Assembly (NCBI GenBank): GCA_947359465.1
Contig: OX375874.1
Span: 87,287,672-87,351,671, forward strand
DNA: 64,000 nt
Source: Metellina segmentata
Lineage: Eukaryota; Arthropoda; Arachnida; Araneae; Tetragnathidae
Direction of reading: 5' to 3'
Numbering within the stretch: position 1 is the first letter of the stretch; every line of letters begins with the position of its first letter. The notes beneath the pieces were generated by a model that saw only the letters and a list, made by a program, of their open reading frames with translations, made no database searches and was not told the DNA's origin. A program made the position numbers and the translations under genes. Shown here piece after piece: positions 9,401 to 17,300 of this stretch.

Positions 9401-10998
9401 TAATAAAAATCCATAATCATGTCAATTTAAGCTATTTTTAAGATATCTGTAGATTAATAATAGCTCTTAACTTTGGTAACCACACACTTTAACAATATCA
9501 GTAATTTTCTCATTGGATGCGTCTGTGATGTCACCTTTATTTTCTATCGTAGTGGAATTACTTTTACCCGTCACTGGTGTTATCGAAATTAAAAAAAAAA
9601 GTTTGAGTGAATCAACTTGATCTTCTGTTAAATTGAAGTATCTAACACCACTGCCTCAAATTCCTAAGGTGAAAAGTGTAATTTGCTGTTTCATCGATGG
9701 TACGTGGACTTCTAAATTGATCACTATCCCGTAATGTTGAAAAAAATCAATACAATGAAACCCCGATTTAAAGTAATCAGCATTTAGCGATATACCGCAA
9801 ATAACGTCATTTTTCATTGGTCCAAAATAATTTCCTATTCTTTCAATGTTAAAAATCCCGTAATTAACGTTATCACTTCGAAATATTTCCCTCATTTAAC
9901 GTTTTTTCAGCGGGAGAATTCAAAGCGATTTTCTTAAAATATTCAGATACTTGCAAGCCAGCGTGTCAGTTCTTTTCGTGTCTTTACTGATACTGAAAAC
10001 ATTAAAAAGGAAAAACAATAGTTATAAAAATAAGGCCCACCTTCCCCCGACAAGACATGGACATGTCGCAAATTCACGTACAATTCGGACTACCTAATAT
10101 ATCGATATGGTGTAAAAATTTTCCACAAATTTAAAATCCGTTGAAATTTTAACTATCTTTAAAGACCGCGAAGATAGAAAACCTCAAATAGTCCTTTTTA
10201 AATAATAAATATAATAAAAAATAAGGCCCACCTTCCCCCGACAAGACATGGACATGTCGCAAATTCACGTACAATTCGGACTACCTAATATATCGATATG
10301 GTGTAAAAATTTTCCACAAATTTAAAATCCGTTGAAATTTTAACTATCTTTAAAGACCGCGAAGATAGAAAACCTCAAATAGTCCTTTTTGTGTTCGTAA
10401 TGAAAATCTGAAAATCCTTTGAACCTATAAAACATCTGTAGAGAATGATATTAATGATTTATCTATTAAAAGCCAATATAACAGATTTTCTTAAACAATT
10501 AACCATTGTAAAGGAAGAAATAAAAGGTATGTTACTTAAATTAGTCTATTTCATCCTCTATGTTTTGTTTTTCTCCGACCTCGTTTTAACGTTACTTCTT
10601 TCCGGTCCCTTGAAATAGGTTAAATCGGGGTTTCAAGGTATTTCAATAAAGATTAGAATATACTTAGATTATATACAAGCAGACTGAACTTTTGGTATAT
10701 CAGAATCAATAGTTATACTATATTCAATCGACAAGTTATACATTGATCTTTAAGAAAGCAAATAGTTTACTATGGGTTCCGTATCATCTTCCCACACTGG
10801 TTCTGTTGCTGGTGGTTCTTTTCTTATTACAGGAGACGGCATATTCATGTATTCAGGCAACATAGGGCATTTCAGCAATCTCGACGCCAGTTTCTCTGTT
10901 TCCTCTGGTGTCTCAGATGTACTTGCCGTACGGTTTTTACATTCGTCGCGTTGTTCTGCTTTTTCTGAAGCAGTACCTTGAGGTATGTCATTGGAGCC
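266..10998 (-). CDS. Partial axonemal dynein heavy chain-like gene, five exons
   Basis: Five minus-strand exons join in frame: 10771-10998, 9303-9392, 7548-7611, 7335-7470 and 266-410. Their phases (0/0, 0/0, 0/1, 1/2, 2/0) agree at every junction and each intron has GT and AG ends, which is strong evidence for a real gene. The joined segment is 240 residues: a hydrophilic, probably disordered start, then a conserved-looking block with PITNLQSLLNMVNRCPGIGY and MTREHMDLVNDYDPYNY, then VTVSPNGLLEFYKGDADF and LQLEYKLFSALKE. The last stretch fits the pattern in the tail of axonemal dynein heavy chains (S..G...F..G.A.F....R...EY.LF..L) upstream of the linker and motor. Such proteins power ciliary and sperm-tail beating. 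The family call is from pattern memory; the gene structure is seen directly. The start codon, further 5' exons and all motor exons lie outside what I could follow. Introns are 1378, 1691, 77 and 6924 bp. Confidence 0.62.
748..1020 (+). mobile_element. Left arm of Tc1-like inverted-repeat element
   Basis: The arm starts after a TA with CACTGCCAAAAAAATAGG, a typical Tc1-like terminus. Positions 808-1020 recur in inverted orientation at 4700-4928 (shared blocks such as GACTCACCCGAT and AGAACAAAACGGAAGGTAG). The arm is broken at 1020 by a hAT insertion and resumes at 4058-4085. No transposase was found between the arms, so this is a non-autonomous or foldback element. Confidence 0.6.
1487..2104. 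mobile_element. piggyBac-type MITE inside the hAT element
   Basis: 618 bp flanked by TTAA (1483-1486 and 2105-2108). Inverted ends are CCCTCTAGGAGGTCAGACG and, from the right, CCCTCTAGATACAGACGG. A GGTCTCAGCAGACCC palindrome near 1593 resembles piggyBac subterminal repeats. The left end shows strong similarity to 51600-51702. No transposase is present. Confidence 0.75.
2434..2527 (-). pseudogene. Exon-like ORF inside the hAT element
   Basis: A 94 bp minus-strand stretch encodes KYFRSAIQCLSNLSAAGF followed by RLSHLLEQWLDEM. It is bounded by an AG acceptor (GTGAAG) and a consensus GTAAGT donor. The residue pattern looks coding and helical. It lies in the large dynein intron but does not fit there by phase: the flanking host exons join each other directly. 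It may be a captured host exon or part of an old transposon gene. Family not recognised. Confidence 0.4.
3032..3288 (+). repeat. Two Helitron-like palindromic 3' ends
   Basis: Two consecutive units carry short perfect hairpins such as GGATTGCGTAGCAATCC. The second ends in GGGGGCGGACCCTCCTAG followed by T, a GC hairpin running into a CTAG terminus. The same modules occur at 43440-43515 and, inverted, near 60370-60440. Confidence 0.5.
3433..3685 (+). pseudogene. Frameshifted coiled-coil ORF remnant in the hAT element
   Basis: An open frame from 3433 encodes a lysine- and glutamate-rich helical segment (SASKLLKEANARLKKAMKNK, then QAMIEGEAKVSDDAG). Near 3610 one lost base breaks the frame. The shifted frame continues with SSIEKKKTKLISDLFNKKKE and a stop at about 3683. 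Lysine-rich coding-like sequence also precedes it from about 3330. It is probably the end of an accessory protein carried by this element family. I do not recognise a function. Confidence 0.45.
3905..4030 (+). repeat. Subterminal GTCACTTTTTGTCACC repeats of the hAT element
   Basis: Three to four imperfect tandem units of about 34 bp carry GTCACTTTTTGTCACC and CTGCTTGATTA. The same motif occurs near the left end (1033-1075) in the same, not inverted, orientation. Subterminal arrays are common transposase-binding sites, but binding is inferred only. Confidence 0.6.
4700..4928 (-). mobile_element. Right arm of the Tc1-like inverted-repeat element
   Basis: Inverted copy of 808-1020 plus the post-insertion segment around 4064-4085. 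It preserves the target site of the hAT insertion in uninterrupted form. The outermost ~68 bp present at the left arm are not recognisable beyond the hAT at 4937. Confidence 0.6.
4937..5357. mobile_element. Non-autonomous hAT element, 421 bp
   Basis: A perfect 8 bp target duplication, ATAACAGG, lies at 4929-4936 and 5358-5365. Short imperfect inverted ends are CAGGCCCTGATT and, from the right, CAGGGCTAGAAA. The left interior has GGGCCC-rich palindromes (GGCCCGTGAGGCACGGGCC). No coding capacity. Confidence 0.85.
5411..5540. mobile_element. TTAA-flanked MITE, 130 bp
   Basis: TTAA is at 5407-5410 and 5541-5544. Ends are CCTTTTGACTATGGC and, inverted, CGACTACGGC. The interior has two copies of a TACAACTGNTGTAC-type unit. 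It is a shorter relative, in opposite orientation, of the element at 8400-8731. Confidence 0.6.
5564..5849 (+). other. Unrecognised overlapping ORFs of 82-86 codons
   Basis: Two overlapping open frames of 86 and 82 codons occupy the same stretch with moderately balanced GC. Neither shows a motif I recognise and there is no supporting splice or start context. The segment may be old transposon sequence. Coding status is unproven. Confidence 0.15.
6340..6540 (+). repeat. SINE, second family (tRNA-derived)
   Basis: A tRNA-like head with a B-box-like CAGATTCGATTCC is followed by a body and a 3' tail ending AAAACCCAACCAACCCT. The head core GCTCTAGCAACCTGCGATTT recurs at 37340-37390, where the copy also ends in ACCAACCAACCC. 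Confidence 0.5.
6606..7180. repeat. Cluster of main-family SINE copies
   Basis: A minus-oriented 3' fragment (6606-6690) is followed by at least two plus-oriented partial copies with tRNA-like B boxes (GCGAGTTCGGAACTCG near 6769; TTGTTCGAATCC near 6869) and bodies with GGGATTGATCCCGGA, then a third 3' end near 7125-7165. Nested or tandem insertion of the same family is the simplest reading. Confidence 0.65.
7335..7470 (-). CDS. Dynein-like gene, fourth exon
   Basis: 136 bp, phase 1 in and phase 2 out, 45 residues including PITNLQSLLNMVNRCPGIGY and MTREHMDLVNDYDPYNY. The acceptor is TTTATTGCAG and the donor is the consensus GTAAGT. The residue mix and intact frame make this the clearest coding exon in the window. 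The split threonine codon is completed by the first base of the exon at 266-410. Confidence 0.65.
7548..7611 (-). CDS. Dynein-like gene, third exon
   Basis: 64 bp encoding VSKPKGTSTEVKIDDPERFF plus one residue, ending one base into a codon that the next exon completes as Glu. The acceptor is ATGATTTCAG and the donor is the consensus GTAAGT. It is separated from the next exon by a compact 77 bp intron. Confidence 0.62.
7730..7870 (-). repeat. Main-family SINE, 3' fragment
   Basis: Matches the 3' half of the family in reverse orientation (AATTAACTTCGCATTGGAGC, CACGGTCAAATGAAGAGGTC). It sits in the intron between the dynein-like exons at 7548 and 9303. Confidence 0.6.
7995..8190 (+). mobile_element. 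Helitron 5' end fragment
   Basis: It begins TCTATACATAAAAAAATGG preceded by a host base, and aligns with the 5' end of the Helitron at 29731 (CTTGTACATTGAATATTTTC; TATGTCCGCCCG). It is truncated after about 195 bp; no 3' CTAG end nearby. Confidence 0.45.
8262..8895 (+). repeat. Dispersed repeat interrupted by a MITE
   Basis: The flanks of the MITE at 8400-8731 align with 32811-33425: TTTCGAACAGGATTTCAGCA on the left and CAAAACGGCGATAAACTA plus GATGTGTACATGCGAG on the right. In the second copy a solo LTR occupies a nearby position. Identity of the host repeat is unknown. Confidence 0.5.
8400..8731. mobile_element. TTAA-flanked MITE with internal tandem repeats
   Basis: TTAA lies at 8396-8399 and 8732-8735. 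Inverted ends are CCTTTAGACTACGGC and, from the right, CCTTTTGACTACGGC. The interior is four to five imperfect tandem units of about 60-70 bp with CGTTACATCAGTTGTACC and CGCTCCAAGAAAGAATTT. TTAA targets point to the piggyBac superfamily; no transposase is present. Confidence 0.65.
9303..9392 (-). CDS. Dynein-like gene, second exon
   Basis: 90 bp, phase 0 at both ends, 30 residues beginning VGFTEFMKYKKMNETRVI. The acceptor is TTACGTTGCAG and the donor is GTAAGC. The frame continues without a break into the exon at 7548-7611. It is rich in lysine and glutamate. Confidence 0.6.
9753..10638. mobile_element. Tigger/pogo-like non-autonomous element
   Basis: Flanked by TA (9751-9752, 10639-10640) with ends CAATGAAACCCCGATTTAA and, inverted, CCTTGAAACCCCGATTTAA, a typical Tigger/pogo terminus. 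The left interior has CGATATACCGCAAATAACG. It lies in the 1378 bp intron of the dynein-like gene and contains a perfect tandem duplication. Confidence 0.6.
10026..10390 (+). repeat. Perfect 191 bp-period tandem duplication
   Basis: About 173 bp (10026-10199) is repeated without visible mismatch at 10217-10390, separated by an A/T-rich 17 bp spacer. It starts AAAAATAAGGCCCACC and ends AATAGTCCTTTTT. Zero divergence suggests a recent duplication inside an older transposon. Confidence 0.9.
10771..10998 (-). CDS. Dynein-like gene, exon 1 of those seen
   Basis: 228 bp, phase 0 at both ends, 76 residues. The acceptor is preceded by a T-rich run and ends in AAG; the donor is GTAAAC. It starts GSNDIPQGTASEKAEQ, which is polar and low in complexity, and ends with MLPEYMNMPSPVIRKEPP and EPVWEDDTEPI. 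Reading past the donor gives a stop 7 codons later, as expected for an intron. The upstream boundary is less certain because the best candidate for the preceding exon ends in another phase. Confidence 0.55.
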
Positions 10999-11381
10999 CT
11001 TAATACAAGCATAAAAAATGTCAATGTAAACTTATGCAGTAAAAGTAGCCTTTTCATTGAATTTTTATTAAACTTACACGTTATTTATTATTTTCAATAA
11101 TTGTGTGTGGAAAGAATTTGTTTGGAAAAGAGAAGAGTATCCTACAGGATCTCATACCGAGAATGGTCTTTGGTGATGTATGAGGAAATTCTTTAAAAAA
11201 TGTTTACAAGAGACCTTCAGTTACTGGACTTGAAAACCTATATTTACTATGTAATAAAATAACAAGTACACTAACTTAAAGACGTTATTGTTATAAAGAT
11301 ATTTGTTATTTTAAAAATTCGACTTTCAATATACGAGTGCTAAATTATTAGTCCAGGATAGCATTTTTGTTTCGATGTTAC

Positions 11382-11493
11382 TTATGTTGAACTTCATGCC
11401 ACCCCATACGAGTTAACCATACTTCATAGATTTCCCGTCCAATTGTATCTGTTTCAAAAGGGAAAATTTTCATCCCCCGATTTCCATGATATT
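11382..11493 (-). CDS. Possible additional upstream exon
   Basis: A 112 bp minus-strand open stretch gives 36 residues including MKIFPFETDTIGREIYEVWL and TRMGWHEVQH. It is bounded by a weak acceptor (GTTGAG) and a GTAACA donor. The composition (W, G, acidic and basic residues) looks coding. Its outgoing phase does not fit the exon at 10771-10998, so it needs a missing small exon, belongs to another transcript, or is chance. A 33 bp exon-like stretch around 11180 has a suitable incoming phase but does not fix the outgoing one. Confidence 0.3.
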
Positions 11494-11989
11494 CTCAACA
11501 ATTTTCAGTAACATATTTTAAGGTTAGATTCAAGAACAAGGTATCATAGACAATCAGCACTATTTTTGGAGCTTGATAAGTCATTATAAGTTTGCTCCAA
11601 GTAAGTTTACTATAAATTACTACTTGCATACAAGTAGAAGATATCCATATGTCGGCTTATCCAAATAACTGTTTGGCGACGAAAATTTTAATCGGCAATT
11701 TGGCGAGGACTGGTAGTGTGTTCTTGAGTTTTACTAATTTTACAGTACAAAAAAAGGTAGTTTATTTGGGGTATATATACACTTACCTTTTCTTCCATCC
11801 TTTGCAAAATTTTGACAGTAAATTTGTAAAATAGGTAAAGTATATGTGGAAAATTTTTAATTTGTCAATAATAGTTTTATGGTTTGAAAATTGACTTATG
11901 TATCAATTATTTCACGTGATTGTATGTGGAGCTTTGTTTAACAACGGCTAACTGGATTGGCAAAAATCTTAGTAGCTGCCTTCCTTGTT

Positions 11990-12078
11990 TGAAACTTTCC
12001 CTTTTGGGATTGATCCCTGACTGTCGCCAATAGCCCGTTGTACTGCTCTAGTGTTACGTTAATTAAAATACCTACCTG
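11990..12078 (+). repeat. Main-family SINE, 3' fragment
   Basis: Contains TTTGGGATTGATCCCTGAC, GTCGCCAATAGCCCGTTG and the family 3' end TTACGTTAATTAAAATACC. Confidence 0.6.
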
Positions 12079-12539
12079 ATTTAAAAATTCCTTGTTACAG
12101 TCCGAGTTTTACTTTTCTGCCGCAAATCGCTGAAAGCCGACGCAGTAAATATAAATTACTTGTACAATTATTTTTGAAATTTCGAAATCGTTTGAAAATA
12201 TTATTTTCAATCAAACTACTATAAAATTAGCTTTCAGGAAAAGATGGTTAAATGTGCATGTTTTAAAAGCACATTCTTGTATTTACATAATAAAATTTTC
12301 AAACTACAATTCAACGTCTTTTTTTTTTTTACATCTACTAGTTCACTTTCAACTAGGATCGGTGTACACCACCCCTAGCAACCATTTAAGTATACTGCTC
12401 GTGCACATAGACAGAAAATCCAGCTACTATAAGTTTTTCGGCAATCCAGTTAGCCGTAGTTCAACTTTATAAACAAATAAATTTCAAAACTATTGTAAAA
12501 AATCTGAAAACTAGAATAAATTAACTAACAAAAAAGTAA

Positions 12540-12644
12540 AGGTGTTGTCCACGGATCTTTCTCTTCGATATTGATCCCGGACCGTCGCCAATATCCTGAT
12601 GTGTTGCTTAAAAAAAGTGCGATGTAAATTCAACTACCTATATA

Positions 12645-12680
<36 letters not shown>
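12540..12680 (+). repeat. SINE 3' fragment running into an (AT)n tract
   Basis: SINE body with ATTGATCCCGGACCGTCGCC and the tail CAACTACCTATATAG, followed at 12639-12680 by about 20 AT units. Microsatellites seeded at SINE tails are common. Confidence 0.6.
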
Positions 12681-12683
<3 letters not shown>

Positions 12684-13763
12684 AAATTATTTTAACGGAT
12701 GCCTTTTGAAGGATTGAGCGGGCTAGTTTATTTGGATGTTTTGTTCTATTGCTATCGAAAAACAGAAATTCTATGAAAAAAAAGAATAGAGAACTGATTT
12801 TTTTTAATTCCGAAAATTTTTCTTTCGTATTTCTATTTAAACATTCTGGTTTGTAAGTGTGTATTAAGCTCTATGTATTATCTTCAACGTTGTTTATTAT
12901 CATAGCGGTAATTCATTCTTAAATTTCACTCTGTTCAAGAGAAGGCCATATTAGGAAGAATATTTTTAATAACTCTAAAATGCTACTCTTCTGTATCAAG
13001 ACATTTGAAACTGATATCAATCGGAATTTTAAAAAATCGTGGAATCCATGCTCTTAATTATTTATGGCGTTATATATTATACCTATTTCACGTAGTATGC
13101 ATATTCTGTGGTAAATAATTGGTTGAGTAGTTCACCGTGAAATCAAGTTTCCATGACGAACAGACATAACTTAGTATTAAAACATAAAAGAGACATAACT
13201 TTTCGTTTGTCATGACGTTAATTAGTGGACAGATGTTCATCCTCGTGTCAAAATACGTAGATTATCCCCATAAGTCCTCTATAATTGGTGACAAATTTAT
13301 CTTCAAGCACGGTTTTATTCTAGTGATTACGAAATGATTAACTGGACATATGTCAATAGATAAACAGTTATTACCATTTAGGCGAACATATCTTTCGAAA
13401 AATTACTCGTTGATGTAGTAAAAGTATTTGATCGAAATCGAATCCCTTTTATACGATTTCCATTTCGTGCATGGCTGTGTCTTTCAGTAAGTAATTGCAT
13501 GCGAAAAATTTATTCGAATCAGAGGCGTAGCTGAGAAGGGGGGGGGGGGGAGAGTGGCAGCCCGAGCGGCAATGACTAAAAGAGTGGCGTATTAGAAAAA
13601 TTCATGTAAAAGTTCGAAGTTCAATTTTTTCCCCATCTTAGAAGTATTTTCTAATGCTATGCGTTTGTAGTTAATGCTTTCGTACTTTCTATATTTGTAA
13701 TACAAAGTTCCATCTTTTCCTTTAGCCAGCTCTGATAGTATTACTATTCTGTAGAACGATTGA
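12681..13763. other. AT-rich noncoding stretch
   Basis: No convincing gene. Around 13524-13570 there is a G-run with AGAGGCGTAGCTGAG, a motif seen at ends of some hAT-type elements, but no partner end or target duplication was found. Confidence 0.3.
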
Positions 13764-14072
13764 GAAGGTAAGGTAATATTTTAATTAACGTCGTACTAGA
13801 GCAACACAACCTATTGACGATGGACTGGGTTCAATCCCCTTTGGGAAAGATCCGAGGACAACACCACGTAATTTTTAACCATGGTCATCTGAGCTGACAC
13901 CCCACTCTCCAAATTTCCACACCAACCCAACGTGAGGACTTATGGCGACGACAGATTTAAGGTGCACCACCCGCCTCTACACCATACGCTTACAAACATC
14001 CATGTACTGGCCCTTATTCGAACCAGGAACCTTCTTATCTAGAAGCTAACACCTTAACCACCAGGCCGGTTC
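13764..14072 (-). repeat. Main-family SINE, near full length
   Basis: The minus strand has a strong tRNA-like head: GGTGGTTAAGGTGTTAGC as A-box region and TCCTGGTTCGAATAAG as B box. The body follows and the 3' end is CGTTAATTAAAATATTACC. This copy best shows that the family is tRNA-derived and transcribable by RNA polymerase III in principle. Confidence 0.7.
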
Positions 14073-14388
14073 TTATTCTATATTACGTGATATCGTGGAA
14101 ATTCGGCGAGAAACGGTATCTCTTGATAATGGTATCATTTAAAAATCGTTACCATATTTTTTCCATGCATAATTCATGTCATTTTAATTGCTGAATGAAT
14201 AATGAGTGATTCTCCAACTGTATGTGATTTCATATTTTTCGCTGTTACATATTCAACTTTTAAGGAATAAAGCCTTCTCATGAATTGGTGTGTTTTTTTT
14301 AAATACATTTTGATGTTTCATACTTTCTGCTCGTTTTTTAAAAAATGTTTCAGATTTATTTGCTAATTGTGTGTGTTTGGTTTCCAAA

Positions 14389-15211
14389 TCTATATATATA
14401 AAACACTAACGTACGTGGACCCGAAATCGACGTTATTTGTGTATCGTCGAATGGCAACAATCAACGTAAATAAAATAACACAGATATTTTGAATTCTTGC
14501 TGTTTTCAAATAGCCGAGGTCAATTTCTATACAAAATAAGGAATTAAATTGTAATATTTATGTTTGAATTTACTTTTTATTTCTTCATTTGATGTATAAG
14601 TAATTTAAACGTAATTTTGCTACCCGGTATCTGGCCACGTCAGAATTAATGTTTACTTTTTTAATTTGATTTAGAATTCCGTGTTTGGGTATTTGAGTTG
14701 ACATATTTGAGGGTTCCCAAGTGTTATAAATACGTGTTCTTTTTGTTAATAAATCATTATTGTCTTTGTCAGTATGGTTGAAAAGTCTTTTTTTTTTGCA
14801 TTATTCTATTTCACAATATATTCAGAAAGTCGAAATCCAACACGTTTGAATAGATACGTACGTGTTTTTTTTTCAGAATTTTGCATTTTTTCAAGAATTG
14901 GAATTTTATTTTTGTTCGCATTATGTGTTCCGGTATATTACCTATTGCAGAAATATTATTTAGGAGTTATATTTTAATGGTATGTCTATTTCCTGCAAAA
15001 TATCAGTAGATATGGGTAATTTTGTAGCGGTATATGTATATTTCGACCAACTTTCCTTAAATATTTGATTGAATACGCAACGATTTAAAGAATTGTTTCA
15101 TAAAAATAAATAAACTATACAAATCCAAACATGTTTAATTGCGGTGTGTAAAAAAGTTTAAAAAAAGCTCTATTACACACCGCCGAGCGCTAGCCGGCGC
15201 AACCCGGCTAG
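14389..15211 (+). mobile_element. Helitron-like element, 823 bp
   Basis: Starts TCTATATATATAAAACAC after an A and ends CTAG before a T, as Helitrons insert between A and T. The 3' end is a perfect hairpin CTAGCCGG-loop-CCGGCTAG that includes the terminal CTAG. It encodes no Rep/helicase, so it is non-autonomous. The absence of a spacer between hairpin and end could instead fit a Helentron-type relative. Confidence 0.65.
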
Positions 15212-15811
15212 TATCTATTTAATTTAGCAGGTTTCATACTTTAATTTGCTGATTTATCCCTGCAATCAACACACAATGCACGTTCTTTCCCATTAACAAA
15301 CGCAATATGTAAATCCATATTTAATAAACTCTTTTCTCTTGATATTTTCTCAATTTTTTATTAGATAGCGCATTTTGTTCGATATTTTTTTTATGTAGAA
15401 ACAGTGCCATTGGATTCATTCAGTTTTCTGAGTTCATTGGTGGATGTTGGTCCATTATTCTAATTTGTACTGTCATTATTTGTATTTTCTGGACGTTGGG
15501 TACCTATTTTTAGCCCATTTATCAATTATGAGTGTTTTAAATTAAAACCAAAACTAAATTATAAATATACAATACTTTCTTTGCGTTTGTTCAATGACAT
15601 ACGGCTACCACGTGAGAAGAGAATAAGTCCAGAATTACTCCGTATAAATCATGTTTATTTGTAGCTTATTCAAACGAGAATTAAAGGAAAGAAAATTTAA
15701 TTATAAGAGAAACATCTCTTTATACAGATTGCACATGCTCGCTACTTAAAATAAAAATACAAATCTCAAGTAAAATTTTTTTTACACATAGTAATCGAGG
15801 CAAGTAAATAT

Positions 15812-15834
15812 CTCGACTGGTATAGCCAGTCGAG
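15812..15834. repeat. Perfect 9 bp stem-loop
   Basis: CTCGACTGG and CCAGTCGAG flank a TATAG loop in AT-rich surroundings. No terminator or gene context explains it. Confidence 0.6.
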
Positions 15835-16083
15835 TCAAGTTTCATATGAATACCACCAGGGAGCAAGTAAAGAACATCTCAAATTGACAATTATCTTTTA
15901 TCACTATGTCTGTTCGCCTGCCGGTTGCCGAAGTATATGTATTACATACAAATACAGGCAATTTGTTTCGCAAAAAATGTAGTTATTTTTTCATAAATAA
16001 TTTCTTTATTTTACTGGTACCTGATATTTATACACTTTAATTTTCATGATAATAATGATTTTTTTTAGTACCAACAGAGGTAT

Positions 16084-17300
16084 TTATCTCATTCTTGTTC
16101 CAGTTTTCCAAAGTCCGTGAATGGTTTTCTGTCGACGTTTCACTAATGCTCTTTTTAAAAGTCCAAAAGCACAAAAGTCAATGGGTGAGACATCTTGAGA
16201 TTTAGCAGGAATATCAGTGAAGGGTATTGACTTGAGGCCAGTTTCTTATGGATTTATACGTGTGGCTGCTTGCTTTATCCTGCTGCAGCTCTACTTATTG
16301 TTGGCCCTGTGGGTAAAAATATTATATTTCTTTTTTGAATATTGCGGATAAAATATGGTTTTGATAGTATATGGGAGTGGATTTTTGCATTTTTCCTACT
16401 CTTTTTAATTTTAAGTTTCCATTATATGTAAAATCAGCAACAATCATAAATCCTTTACAGAAAGTATTTTTTGATTATTTGAACCATGTGTGTGTGTGTA
16501 TTAAGATTTTTTTTCTCTTTTATGATAGTAATATATTTGCTCTTTTTCTATTGCAATCATATAAATACATCCACGTCTCGTCTATTGTCACGACATTTTT
16601 TCATTTTTCTACATCTACGAGTAAATGTTTCTCATACAGAATTTTACAGCGAGTTCTGCGTCTTGCAATATGTCGGGGAGATAGACGATGAACATTGTAC
16701 TTTCTGGCCTTTTTAAGATTCATATGACTGTTAATTATTTTATTTACAGACGAAACTGAACACTTTAATGACTTTACAATAGTCGTTTAACTTGGTGGAT
16801 TCTCTTTTAAATTTATAGTTCTTACCTTGCAGATATTCTCAGAAATTCTTTTCATTTTTGAATACAGATATATTAGAAAGTATTTTTACACTATTTTACG
16901 TTTTTCCTTTCTGATTAATAATATTACTTATCGTACCTGTGATGTCGAAAAACTATGACTTTTACAGCGTTTCTGAATACTTGTATAACCATAATTCTCT
17001 TCGGAAAGAGCGAAAACATAGCCTTCCATTTATTGCTTATTCAAAAGCGCCATTTAGAAAGTAAACAAAACTCTGAGTTAGCAGACGATAAGTTATACTT
17101 TAACTTTTTAACTGCTACGAAAATAAAATTCTTTCGTAGCATACGATTTTTTTACAGCTCATCAAAATCGTTCAAAAGATGGCCGAACAGCCTCTGTATA
17201 TACCTTTTTACACCATTATTTGTCAATTTTTGTTGATCACTGGCTCTATAAACCCTTTTCCACCACTGTCTGCCAACTTGTCTATCTTTCGCATGGTGTT
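16084..17300 (-). pseudogene. Mariner-type transposase pseudogene (DDD triad)
   Basis: Minus-strand fragments in several frames, in family order: WWKRVYRASDQQKLTNNGV and RLFGHLLNDFDEL (17150-17290), RRRTRCKILYEKHLLVDV and VVTIDETWMYLYDCN (16550-16700), PKGFMIVADF-like text near 16440, QQDKASSHT near 16270, then SQDVSPIDFCAFGLLKRALV and a stop at 16084. The three catalytic aspartates are visible (IDET, QQD, SPID), and the last two are about 34 residues apart as in DD34D mariner-type enzymes. Stops and frameshifts separate the blocks, so it is dead. Such enzymes cut and paste elements with a TA target. Terminal repeats were not identified. Confidence 0.7.

Noticed and set aside
13520..13575. 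hAT terminus at AGAGGCGTAGC
   Set aside because: No partner end and no target duplication.
16371..17236. Plus-strand ORFs of 76-106 codons
   Set aside because: They are antisense to the mariner-type transposase pseudogene.
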